Notes under the pieces: model-generated
The model's input: only the letters and a program-made list of their open reading frames with translations
The model's database searches: none
What the model was told of the DNA's origin: nothing
Shown here: one piece after another, positions 9,751 to 19,100 of the stretch
How positions within the stretch are numbered: position 1 is the stretch's first letter
Layout: each line of letters opens with the position of its first letter
Made by a program: the position numbers and the translations under genes
Assembly (NCBI GenBank): GCA_039980455.1
Contig: JBDXCG010000005.1
Span: 62,001-126,000 of the forward strand
Reading direction: 5' to 3'
Source of the DNA: CALINF01 sp039980455
GTDB lineage: Bacteria > Pseudomonadota > Gammaproteobacteria > Pseudomonadales > Halieaceae
DNA length: 64,000 bases

Positions 9751-11444
9751 TGCTCGAGTTCCCCCCTCGCCATTACCGAGCGAGTTCCATCAGATTGGTG
9801 AAACGCATGACAGCCCACACAGTCAACTGCACTAAATCCCTTATCCTGAGAATGGCAGGTAAGACAATTGTCCTGTCCGGGTATAAGAACATCACTGGCC
9901 TTATCCGAAACGGAGGCCTCGTGACAGGTCTCACAGACTTCTTCTTCGTCTCCAGCAAGACTCAAATGACTCACGTGATCGAAGCGGCTCTTGGGATACC
10001 AATCGTCTATGATTTTTACAGGTTGAATGAACCAGCGATCACTTATATCGGCAAGCCCTGTATCCATCACTTCATGGCAGGTGATACAGCCTGTTTCTGC
10101 AAATTGATACTCAGCCTCCTTAAGCGCTTCGGCGCGACCGCAATCCAGACCTGAACCCTGGCACTCAGCCAGCCCCTCACGTTTGCCCGGGACGCGTCTT
10201 GGTTTGGAGGCTGCGCGCTGCTGCCGCAGCACTGGATCGGTAAACTCTCGAATAAAGTGCGCTTCCATCGCGACGATCGCTTCACGCAGGTCACCGTGTG
10301 GGAGTTCTATGTCTGGCTCAAAAACATCAAAATTGAGTGTGTGGCACGAGCGGCAATGCTGATCCATGCCAATCGGTTCGAAATGTTCACCATCGTCTTT
10401 CAGGGTATGGCAAGAGTCGCACTGCAATGCGTCTCCACTCTGCGCATCCTGTACCTTGTCGATATCCAGGTGCACCGTATGCGTGAACTTCAAATTTGAT
10501 GCTTCTGCAATTTCGCCTTCGCCTCGTCTTACACGATCAGTTGCCCAACCATGCGCTCCACCGGGTCCCTGCGCCGTAAGTAGCGACACGCGAAACTCCG
10601 GATGCGCGGCCTGCGTAAACGCCGTTACGCCGCCTGGTAGTGCAGCCAGAGAAGTCACCCAAGCGTCGGGATCAGCGTGGCAATCTACGCACAAACCGTT
10701 ATCTCGATTCACTATCTGAACCGGCTCGTTATGCTCGCGGTGACAACTACCACAGCGAGCTTCTGCGAACACTTCGGTCTCGTGTAGCGAAACATCAACA
10801 TGTTCACGTAGGTTGCGATGGCAATCCAAACACGTGTCATCTTTTACCATCTTGAAGGGCTCTACGTGACACGCCTGACAATCTTCGCTGATACCAGAGG
10901 TCTGATGCGCCGCTGCCAGCGGGCCCGAAGACCAGACTCCATCGTCAGGAAGGGGCGTCTGACTCAACATAGAGGCAAACTGCGGTGACAGCATGCCTCC
11001 AAGCGGTATCAACAAAAACAGAGCCATGACGGCCAGCAGTAGTATCCAGCTGAGACGACGGACGTTCCATACTCTGCCCTGCAACTCCATCCCATCCAGC
11101 AGGAAAGATGTTGGAGAACTTGAGAGTGGTGTCTGCTCTAGCGCAAAATCAAACCCCACAGGGGCTGCTACCACCTCAAATCGAAAACCGCCAAACTCAA
11201 AATGATCGCCTGCAGCAAGAACTGCCTTACTATAAGATTTTTGGTTTACGGTGAGCTGCGCTCGCTTTGACGTTATCTGCCAGTTGTCGCCAGACGCTCG
11301 TCGTATCTGAACACTGCCCTTGGCGCCAACCATCTGAACCAGCGCGTTCTCATCCCCGCCAAGCGTAAGTGTGTCTGCCTGAAACTCTGTTTCAGCAGCC
11401 TCGGCACTTTCACGGCCCGTTTTCTTTCTGATAAGAAAATACAT
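9747..11444 (-). CDS. Inner-membrane decaheme c-type cytochrome with N-terminal FHA-like domain
   Basis: This 565-residue protein has three parts. Residues about 25-92 form an FHA-like beta sandwich, judged by its strand pattern and the VNQKSYSKAVLAAGDHFEFGG stretch. The phosphothreonine-reading Arg/Ser/His of classical FHA domains are not evident. A single membrane helix follows at about 131-150 (WILLLAVMALFLLIPLGGML). The periplasmic part carries ten CXXCH sites starting at C189, C205, C231, C252, C342, C364, C453, C504, C527 and C542. This topology puts the FHA part in the cytoplasm and the hemes in the periplasm, similar in place to CymA/NapC-type entry cytochromes but built differently. 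It starts 4 bp after the b-type cytochrome gene, which would be its electron donor by context. Confidence 0.85.
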   Translation of the reverse strand: MYFLIRKKTGRESAEAAETEFQADTLTLGGDENALVQMVGAKGSVQIRRASGDNWQITSKRAQLTVNQKSYSKAVLAAGDHFEFGGFRFEVVAAPVGFDFALEQTPLSSSPTSFLLDGMELQGRVWNVRRLSWILLLAVMALFLLIPLGGMLSPQFASMLSQTPLPDDGVWSSGPLAAAHQTSGISEDCQACHVEPFKMVKDDTCLDCHRNLREHVDVSLHETEVFAEARCGSCHREHNEPVQIVNRDNGLCVDCHADPDAWVTSLAALPGGVTAFTQAAHPEFRVSLLTAQGPGGAHGWATDRVRRGEGEIAEASNLKFTHTVHLDIDKVQDAQSGDALQCDSCHTLKDDGEHFEPIGMDQHCRSCHTLNFDVFEPDIELPHGDLREAIVAMEAHFIREFTDPVLRQQRAASKPRRVPGKREGLAECQGSGLDCGRAEALKEAEYQFAETGCITCHEVMDTGLADISDRWFIQPVKIIDDWYPKSRFDHVSHLSLAGDEEEVCETCHEASVSDKASDVLIPGQDNCLTCHSQDKGFSAVDCVGCHAFHQSDGTRSVMARGELEQ

Positions 11445-11448
11445 AGCG

Positions 11449-12327
11449 CTACCAGTAGAGGAAAACGGAGATGATGTGAACCGTTAACGCACCTAGCAGC
11501 GCAACGGTTAACGGAATGTGTAACGCCAACCAGACTTTCACCAACCCACGAAGACGGGTGTCCCGCCTAAGCAGGTAAAGTACAAACTGTCGTCGGCCAA
11601 ACAGGGCAAGAAGTTCGTTCAGAACTTCGGCATCTGCCGCTTTCCTGGCGTCGGGGATACGCTTGGTTAGAACGTCGATAACAGCCGACTGCTCGGTATT
11701 GGCAATCGGGCGACCCCCATCTGTTATCTGAACCATCGATTTATCGGTTGCGCGTAGCTGTTGCCATACGCCACCACCAAGCCGCGTTAGCTCCAGCGCG
11801 CTTACTACCATTAACTGAATGTCTGCATCCGTCCGGCGCACAACTTTACGAATTTCTCCATCCAAGTCTCCAAGCTCCGCCAACCACTGCTCGTTGTTTT
11901 TACCTGCACTGTTTTCTGCAATGCGCGTTGGCAAATGCATGTACACGTAGAGTCCGTAGAGCCCGGATGCGATCACCAAACACATAAGTACGTAGGCCAA
12001 TGTGTGCACATTCCAGCCAAACTGCGCTGCGCAGTGTAATGTTGCAATGATCAATAAGACGATACCCAAATAGACGTGCGCCGACGTCCAACCTTGCACG
12101 GTACCTAGTGTGGAGCGGTACTTGCGCTTTCGAATACCCAGCAGGCTCAACCAGATAATGAGTCCAGCGCCGATAGTGCCCAGCACATAGCCTTGCCAGG
12201 TACCCCCATTCGGTGGCTGACCTGGCTGTAAGGATTGGGAGACGTAGAGGGCTACGCAAACAACTGCAGCGGCGACTGACCACTTCAAATAGCGTTGCTT
12301 TTGCCAACCTAAAAGGCTCTCTCGCAT
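11449..12327 (-). CDS. Four-helix membrane protein, predicted di-heme b-type cytochrome
   Basis: This is a 292-residue integral membrane protein. Helices are predicted at about 15-33, 44-64, 82-100, 106-130 and 264-290, with a soluble helical insert of about 130 residues before the last one. Two His-X13-His pairs stand out (His84/His98 and His270/His284), plus His108. This spacing is typical of two b hemes stacked across a membrane, as in NarI- or b561-type subunits. A quinone or quinol site is therefore likely. I set the start at the ATG 2 bp after the upstream stop. An ATG 117 bp further upstream would overlap the Fe-S coding region and add a Cys/Arg-rich segment with no helix. The position between the Fe-S flavoprotein and the FHA-decaheme cytochrome suggests it links cytoplasmic reductant or quinone to the periplasmic hemes. 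Confidence 0.75.
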   Translation of the reverse strand: MRESLLGWQKQRYLKWSVAAAVVCVALYVSQSLQPGQPPNGGTWQGYVLGTIGAGLIIWLSLLGIRKRKYRSTLGTVQGWTSAHVYLGIVLLIIATLHCAAQFGWNVHTLAYVLMCLVIASGLYGLYVYMHLPTRIAENSAGKNNEQWLAELGDLDGEIRKVVRRTDADIQLMVVSALELTRLGGGVWQQLRATDKSMVQITDGGRPIANTEQSAVIDVLTKRIPDARKAADAEVLNELLALFGRRQFVLYLLRRDTRLRGLVKVWLALHIPLTVALLGALTVHIISVFLYW

Positions 12328-12329
12328 AA

Positions 12330-14810
12330 CTAGCGCGCCTCTACCAGTTCTACAAACTGCTCTGGACCCACTCGAGTTGCGGCACCCGTGGGGCAAGCGC
12401 GCACACACGCAGGGCCACCTGCCTGCCCCATACACGCATCGCACTTAACAGCTTTTTTAACGGCGTTAGCATCAGCTGGCTTCATGTTATCTGGCTCGCC
12501 AGGGCCAGTGCCCGCGCCAAACATCAGCCACGACAACAGGCCAGGTTTGGGTGGCGCCGGATAGCTGAGCTTAATCGCATCATAAGGACAATTCGTCTCG
12601 CAGTTGCCACAGCCAATACAGGTATCAGCAATGAAAACCTGACCATCTGCAGCACGACGAATGGCGTCTGGAGGACAGTCTTTCATGCAATGCGGTAACT
12701 CGCAGTGTCTGCATGAAACCGGCACATGAAGGTTAGCCATCGACGCCCCAGACTTTCTGTCCAAGCGTGATATGCCTCCGTGTGTTTCCGCGCAGGCCTT
12801 TTCACAGTTATCGCATCCTACGCAAAGCGTTTCGTCGATAACCAACGCATTAGTGGCCTCACCCAACCCTTCTGCCACCAGAAAGCCAACAGCCTTGGCT
12901 GATTCTGGCTGCGATGCCATCACATTGGATTTTTGTAGCAGCGTGCTCAACCTATCTTGAAGCACTTCCACGTAATCGGGCTGACTATTTACCAACGCAA
13001 GGAACTCAGCCTTATGAATTTCCAAGGTCTCCGTGCGCACTGCTGCGGTGGCCGTATCGCGACGCTTCGGAGCACCCATCAGTGCCATTTGTCCAACAAG
13101 CTCGCCGGAGTGCAGCTGCGCCAACACCAGGTCTGCGCTACCTCGAGACAATACGATAGTGCCGCTGCGAATTAGCTGCAGCGAATCACCCTCCTCGCCT
13201 TCGCGAAAAACTGTTTCGCCTGCGTTGTACTGACGGACATCAGCCTTATCAGCGATTTCGCCTAGCGCATCAATACTGAGGTTTGGCCTGAACGCAGACT
13301 GCAATGCACGAATCTTGAAAATGCGGTCGATTCCAAATCTGACGTCCTCATTGGAGTTCATCAGCTTAACCATAATCCGGCGAGGCGTTTCAATTAGTAT
13401 GGCGTCTTCACTGACTACTGCATCGCCCTGTCTGGGACGACCCGATATCAAGCTCATCTCGCCAAAAAACTGTCCAGGCACGATGGTGTGCCAAGGGCCG
13501 TCTTTTTCGAGCTGCAGTTTCACTTCTCCTTCTACCAGCGTAAAGAAACCGGTAGAAAACTCTCCGTGGCGATAGAGCGGTTCGCCTGCAGGTACAAATG
13601 CCGTGGAGCGTTCAGTAGGAGCGGGCAGACTGGCCAATTGGTCCTTTGGCACACTCACCATAATCCGGCTCTCAATAATCAACTCCCTGAAAGCCAGTGG
13701 ATTCATCCGTCTGAACATGGGCACACGCTGCTGATATAGCGCAAGCACCTCTTCAGCATCCATCACATAAGGCAGGCCTGAGAACTGATCTTGAAGCAAT
13801 GGATAGTCGGCAGGCTTGGTGTCCTTGCCGTGGATAAACTCCACTACATCGTAGCCCTGGTTCATCGCCTGCTTTATCAGCGGGTAACCACCGAGAGCGC
13901 CAATAATATATAGGCCCGGTACATTACTCTGATAGTGTCGGTCGACATCGGGCGTTGCATCCGGGTTCTTGCTGGTAATTTCAATACCACAGGATTCCAC
14001 GAACCGACGAGGGGGGACAGTACCTAAGCGCGCAATAATTCTGTTGCATTCGATACGCTCTTCACCAGATGCGGTGTTGAGCACAATCGCACCCTTGCCA
14101 TCGGCTTCGGCAGGTAACTCAAGCGATGAAACCGAGCTTTCATAGCGACAACTAAACGGATTGGATTTATCGTTAATGGCCGCCAACACATCATTCAGAT
14201 TGCCGTCTTTGGCCCTACTGAATTCGTTTCGACGGTTAACAATAACTACCTTGTTTTGTTCCGAAAGCGCTATTGCGTTCTCAATCGCTGCATCACCCGC
14301 ACCGATAACCACGATGGTTTCGTCTTTATAATCCGCCGGATCATCGAGGGTATACAGTACAAATTCAGACTCACCATCTCCTGGCACGCCAAGCGTTCGT
14401 GGGTTGCCTTGGGTTCCAATAGACAGAACAACGTGCTCGGCACGAATACTTTCGCCTGTCTGCAAAGCAAGTTCAAACCCACCTCGCTCGCCCTGGATGG
14501 ACACCACCTCGCTGTTATAGCGAATATTGATTCCACCCTCGATGCTATCAGACCACTTGCCCAGTATTTCTTCGCGCTTGCCCGCATCAAAGGGAACCGG
14601 TGAACGCAGCGCAAGAAAGCCAGGCTCATCCATTACATGCTTGCCTTTCTGATACTTCTGAATGGTTTTAGCAAAAACAGAAAAACCTTCTAAAAGCACA
14701 TAAGAAGGAGAATCCCTACCCTCTTCCCGGTCATACTCCGCAGCACGGCCGGCGGCACTCAAGCCCGCAGGACCCGCCCCTATAATTACAATGTGGTAAT
14801 TGTCTGCCAA
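12330..14810 (-). CDS. Flavoprotein oxidoreductase with two cNMP-binding domains and four [4Fe-4S] clusters
   Basis: This is an 826-residue cytoplasmic protein. Residues 1-330 form a two-dinucleotide-fold oxidoreductase of thioredoxin-reductase type (FAD motif GAGPAG at 11-16, NAD(P) motif GAGDAA at 170-175). The redox CXXC pair of true thioredoxin reductases is absent. Two cyclic-nucleotide-binding domains follow, at about 400-490 and 525-610, each with the FFGEMSLISG- or LVGQMALMGA-type turn. Residues 660-810 hold sixteen cysteines in four groups (C663-673, C700-712, C731-741, C790-806), the pattern of DmsB/NrfC-like four-cluster ferredoxin subunits. It probably passes electrons between NAD(P)H and the adjacent membrane cytochrome, gated by cyclic nucleotide. 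The reaction direction is not determined. The gene is separated from gdhA by 15 bp. Confidence 0.85.
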   Translation of the reverse strand: MADNYHIVIIGAGPAGLSAAGRAAEYDREEGRDSPSYVLLEGFSVFAKTIQKYQKGKHVMDEPGFLALRSPVPFDAGKREEILGKWSDSIEGGINIRYNSEVVSIQGERGGFELALQTGESIRAEHVVLSIGTQGNPRTLGVPGDGESEFVLYTLDDPADYKDETIVVIGAGDAAIENAIALSEQNKVVIVNRRNEFSRAKDGNLNDVLAAINDKSNPFSCRYESSVSSLELPAEADGKGAIVLNTASGEERIECNRIIARLGTVPPRRFVESCGIEITSKNPDATPDVDRHYQSNVPGLYIIGALGGYPLIKQAMNQGYDVVEFIHGKDTKPADYPLLQDQFSGLPYVMDAEEVLALYQQRVPMFRRMNPLAFRELIIESRIMVSVPKDQLASLPAPTERSTAFVPAGEPLYRHGEFSTGFFTLVEGEVKLQLEKDGPWHTIVPGQFFGEMSLISGRPRQGDAVVSEDAILIETPRRIMVKLMNSNEDVRFGIDRIFKIRALQSAFRPNLSIDALGEIADKADVRQYNAGETVFREGEEGDSLQLIRSGTIVLSRGSADLVLAQLHSGELVGQMALMGAPKRRDTATAAVRTETLEIHKAEFLALVNSQPDYVEVLQDRLSTLLQKSNVMASQPESAKAVGFLVAEGLGEATNALVIDETLCVGCDNCEKACAETHGGISRLDRKSGASMANLHVPVSCRHCELPHCMKDCPPDAIRRAADGQVFIADTCIGCGNCETNCPYDAIKLSYPAPPKPGLLSWLMFGAGTGPGEPDNMKPADANAVKKAVKCDACMGQAGGPACVRACPTGAATRVGPEQFVELVEAR

Positions 14811-14825
14811 CGTCGAAACCCCTAG

Positions 14826-16169
14826 CTAGATAACGCCGTAGGCCAGCATCGCGTCGGCCACCTTAATGAACCCCGCGATATTTGCGCCTTTAACATAGTT
14901 CACATACTCATCTTCCTGGCCGTGTTTGGCGCACTGGGCATGTATACCTTTCATAATGCTCTGTAGCTTTGCCTCGGTCTCTTCGGCTGTCCACGCAAGC
15001 CGCATACTGTTTTGCGTCATTTCCAGGCCAGACACCGCAACGCCACCCGCATTGGCTGCCTTACCAGGGCCATAAAGTACTTTAGCCTTTTGTAGCACAT
15101 GAATACCTTCAACCGTGGTTGGCATGTTTGCGCCTTCGGAAACACCGATGCAACCGTTGTCGACCAACACGCGTGCATCGTCTTCATTCAGTTCGTTCTG
15201 GGTAGCGCATGGGAACGCCAGATCACACGGTACACTCCAGGGCCGCTCACCAGCGTGGAACTCAACACCAAACTTATCGGCATACTCTGATATTCGCCCT
15301 CTCCTGACAGTTTTGAGTTCAATGATCCAGGCTAGCTTCTCCGCGTCAATTCCGTCAGGGTCGTGAATGAAACCCGAAGAATCCGACAGCGTGACGACCT
15401 TGCCACCAAGCTGATTAATCTTTTCTGTACAGTAGGTCGCCACATTGCCGGACCCCGACACAACGCAGGTCTTGCCATCGAGAGAGTCGCCTTTGTGCTT
15501 TAGCATTTCCTGCATGAAGTAGGCGTTACCGTAGCCCGTAGCCTCCGTGCGGATCAGGCTGCCACCAAACTCCAGCGCCTTACCCGTTAGCACGCCGGTG
15601 AACTCTCGTGCCAGACGCTTATACTGGCCAAACATATAGCTAATCTCGCGAGCACCAACGCCAATGTCACCTGCAGGAACATCCGTATTGGCGCCAATAT
15701 GGTGTACTAACTCGGTCATAAACGACTGACAAAAGCGCATGACTTCTCGGTCAGACTTGCCCTTAGGGTTGAAATCCGACCCGCCTTTACCAGCACCTAT
15801 GGGTAGCGTCGTTAAGCTGTTTTTAAACGTTTGCTCAAAGCCAAGAAATTTCAGGATGCTCAGATTGACAGACGGATGGAATCGCAGCCCACCCTTATAA
15901 GGTCCAATAGAGTTATTGAACTGAACCCTGTAGCCGCGGTTTACCCGGATATTGCCGTCGTCATCTTCCCACACCACTCGAAAAATCACGGTGCGATCGG
16001 GTTCTGTCATACGCTCGATGATCCCTGCCTGCTTGTAACGCGGATTCTCAAGGATAAATGGGATAACAGACTCTGCCACCTCATACACGGCCTGATGAAA
16101 CTCTGTCTCACCAGGATTGCGCTTGATCAACCCTTCCATGAAACGCTCTAACGAAAGCTCATCGTACAT
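14826..16169 (-). CDS. gdhA: NADP-specific glutamate dehydrogenase
   Basis: This enzyme catalyses reductive amination of 2-oxoglutarate to glutamate with ammonium, normally using NADPH, in the cytoplasm. At 447 residues it has the same length as E. coli GdhA and is colinear with it. The substrate-binding GPYKGGLRFHP segment (Lys92), the catalytic-lysine segment GAGKGGSDFNPKG (Lys128), PAGDIGVG with the catalytic Asp168, and the nucleotide-fold VSGSGNVATY are all visible. A good ribosome-binding site (GCAGGAG) precedes the ATG. It lies 19 bp downstream of the repeat-rich autotransporter gene and 15 bp upstream of the flavoprotein oxidoreductase, all on one strand. Co-transcription with the cytochrome operon is therefore possible, though no functional link is obvious beyond sharing NADPH. 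Confidence 0.97.
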   Translation of the reverse strand: MYDELSLERFMEGLIKRNPGETEFHQAVYEVAESVIPFILENPRYKQAGIIERMTEPDRTVIFRVVWEDDDGNIRVNRGYRVQFNNSIGPYKGGLRFHPSVNLSILKFLGFEQTFKNSLTTLPIGAGKGGSDFNPKGKSDREVMRFCQSFMTELVHHIGANTDVPAGDIGVGAREISYMFGQYKRLAREFTGVLTGKALEFGGSLIRTEATGYGNAYFMQEMLKHKGDSLDGKTCVVSGSGNVATYCTEKINQLGGKVVTLSDSSGFIHDPDGIDAEKLAWIIELKTVRRGRISEYADKFGVEFHAGERPWSVPCDLAFPCATQNELNEDDARVLVDNGCIGVSEGANMPTTVEGIHVLQKAKVLYGPGKAANAGGVAVSGLEMTQNSMRLAWTAEETEAKLQSIMKGIHAQCAKHGQEDEYVNYVKGANIAGFIKVADAMLAYGVI

Positions 16170-16188
16170 ATGTAAACTCCTGCAACTG

Positions 16189-19100
16189 TTAAAAGGGCTT
16201 ATCCCAACGTAGCCCTATAGTGAAACCACTCTGCGAGTAATTATCATAAGCGCTATAAAACTGGTAACTCATGTAACCCGATACACCCATCACAAACTGG
16301 CCTGATAGATTCAAGCTGGCATCTAGAAAATTGCTATCGACGCCGTCGGTTTCTACAATGATCTGGCTACTTTCCAAACTGGATTCAGCAAAGGGGTTAT
16401 TGGCGAGCCTTAAACCAATTTGCTCCGCACCATCCTCATTTTCGTAGACCCATGTGGCGCGCACACCGGGAATGAGAACACCAAAGCTGGTGCTGATAGC
16501 ATAGTCCAACTGGCCGCCAGCGCTTACGCGCAACGACTTGTAATCCTGATCATCAACAAGAAAGCTCCACGCATCTGAACTATCGCCTTGTGCCCGCTCG
16601 GTATAACCATCTATCGAGCCGTCAAGGTAGGTGAGTGATGCGATAGGGCCGAATCGCCACCCTTCGCGATTGAACATATAGCCTGTATTTAGCCCAAGGA
16701 AAATCTGATCGCCGTCGGTTTTACCCTTCTGGGAGGATTCAAACTGGCCACCGACATCCGTGTAACTAATGCGGCGCACGGTATCAAAATCAGACTGTCC
16801 ATAATTGAACATGCCATCAAGAAACCAGTGCTCGGTAATCTGCCAGCCTGCATAGGTTGAGAGTGTCCAATTGGAGATGTCCGACTCTCCGCCATTGCGC
16901 GAATAATCAACGTCGATCTCACCAAAGCCAAGAGACGCACCTGCGTAAACGGAATCTGTAAAACGATAGTCTGCGCCGGCTGAAACGTTCCAGGCATCAA
17001 AGTCGTAGCCCGACTCTCTGGAAGTCTCATCGCGATCACCAAAGTCGAAATCACCCTGTAGATAGATTCCGAGCTTGCCAAAATCTGCAAAGCTATCTTC
17101 ACTTGCGCCCATACCCAGCAAGCCCTTAAATGCAGATTCCAATACATGTGCCGGCACTATTTGATCGCCAGCCCTCAGATTCAGACCCGCAACCGACACG
17201 CCTTTCCCGCCACCTGCATTCACTTGCCCAACACGTTGCTGCGTACCACGAACCTGCGTCATTCCTGACTGAACAGCATTCTGAGTCAGCGATGCCAGCT
17301 CTGTTAGTGAGATCTGGCCTAATGCAAAACCCGCTTGATCCTGCGATGTACCACGATTCTTCAAACGACTACACGCAGACCGCAACTCCTGCTGACCGGA
17401 GGTAAGGCCCTCTTCAACATCGAGCCCTATAAGCTGAGGACAGATCTCATCGATACGCGACCCTAAAGACTGCTCATTTTCACTCAGTCCGGGCAAGTCA
17501 CCCAACTCATTGCCAAACTGCTGAACCTCAGAACAGCCGTCGTCATCAACCGGTAAGTCCGGATCACTGTTAGGGCAGGCGTCATCCTCGTCGTTTACAC
17601 CGTCACCGTCGCTGTCTTTCTGGTTATCGGCACAACCCTCATCGTCGACATCAGAGCCTGGCTCTGTATTCGGGCACTGGTCCAGATCATTTGTGACACC
17701 GTCGCCGTCATCGTCTAGCTCTGTATCACTGCAGCCGTTTTCATCCACTGTTGCGCCAGGCGGTGTTTGAGGGCATTGATCATCGGCATTGCTAACACCA
17801 TCTTCGTCATCATCAAGTTGGGAGTCGGAGCAGCCGTCACTATTGGTTGACTCTCCTGGTGGCGTAGCAGGGCACTGGTCCACGTCGTTGGTGACGCCGT
17901 CGTCATCGTCGTCCAACTGCGAATCAGAACAGCCATTAGCATCTACCGCCTCTCCAGCGGGAGTTGCAGGGCACTGATCCAACTCGTTGGATACGCCGTC
18001 CATGTCCTCATCCAGCTCCGTACTCGAACACCCCTGTGCATCGACAGTTTCCCCGGGAGGCGTGTTTGGACACTGATCAACATCGTTGGATACACCGTCA
18101 TCATCATCGTCTAGCTGCGAGTCTGAACAGCCATTGGCATCTACTGTCTCTCCAAATGGCGTTGCCGGACACTGATCGCTTGAGTTCAAGACCCCATCGC
18201 CATCTTCGTCGAGTTCGCTAACTGAGCAACCCTGAGCATCAACGGCTTCGCCTTCAGGTGTATTGGGGCATTGGTCTATATCGTTCGATACACCATCACC
18301 ATCATCATCCAGTTGAGATGCTGAGCAACCATTGCCATCTACTGTTTCGCCTGCGGGTGTCGCTGGGCATTGGTCCACATTGTTGAAGACCCCATCATCA
18401 TCGTCATCAAGCTGTGAGTCTGCGCAGCCGACGCTATCTACTGCCTCGCCCGCAGGTGTCGCCGGACACTGGTCGATATCATTAAATACACCATCATCAT
18501 CATCGTCTAACTGAGATAACGAACACCCATTGCCATCTACTGACTCGCCCGTAGGTGTCATCGGGCACTGATCTGTGGGGTTTCCGACCCCGTCATTATC
18601 ATCATCAAGCTCAAACTGCGCTGACACTGAAACAAGAGCAGCCGCTACTGTGCAGGTATTGGCAGCGCCACACCCAGCGACCCCGCTCCATCCAGTAAAG
18701 ATCGAACCCGCAGCAGGCGTGGCAGTCAATGTTGTCGAAGAGGCGTTACTAAAAGACCCAGTACACATTCCAGGACATAGAATTCCAATGGATGAATCGG
18801 CAACAGAGCCCGATCCGCCACCAATCAATGAAACCGTCAGCACCTGCTCTACAAAGACAATACTTGCAACGGGACCGCCTTCTTCTCCGGAATCACCTGG
18901 AATCTCTACAGTGCAAGTCGTACTTGAGCCGGAGGCAGCACACTCACCACCCCAACTCTGTATTTCCCACCCCGGCTGAGGTGTGGCTGTTAACTGAAAC
19001 GTAAAGGGGGTAAGGTTTTCATTGAACTCAAAGCAATCTTCGCTAGGTATCGGAGGCCCGCAATTAATGCCGCTTGGCACGCTGGTTACCACCCCCTGCC

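Noticed and set aside
9353..9835. 160-codon open frame on the plus strand within the HbpS-like and FHA-cytochrome genes
   Set aside because: It is antisense to two well-supported genes, Pro/Ala/Ser-rich in composition, with no ribosome-binding site or family resemblance.
12330..14810. Annotation as thioredoxin reductase
   Set aside because: The fold is similar but the redox CXXC is absent and the chain carries cNMP and Fe-S domains that point to another role.
17521..18609. Regularly spaced DNA repeats resembling a CRISPR array or microsatellite
   Set aside because: The 99-bp units are in-frame codons of TSP3 protein repeats with no unique spacers. Third-position differences show coding constraint.
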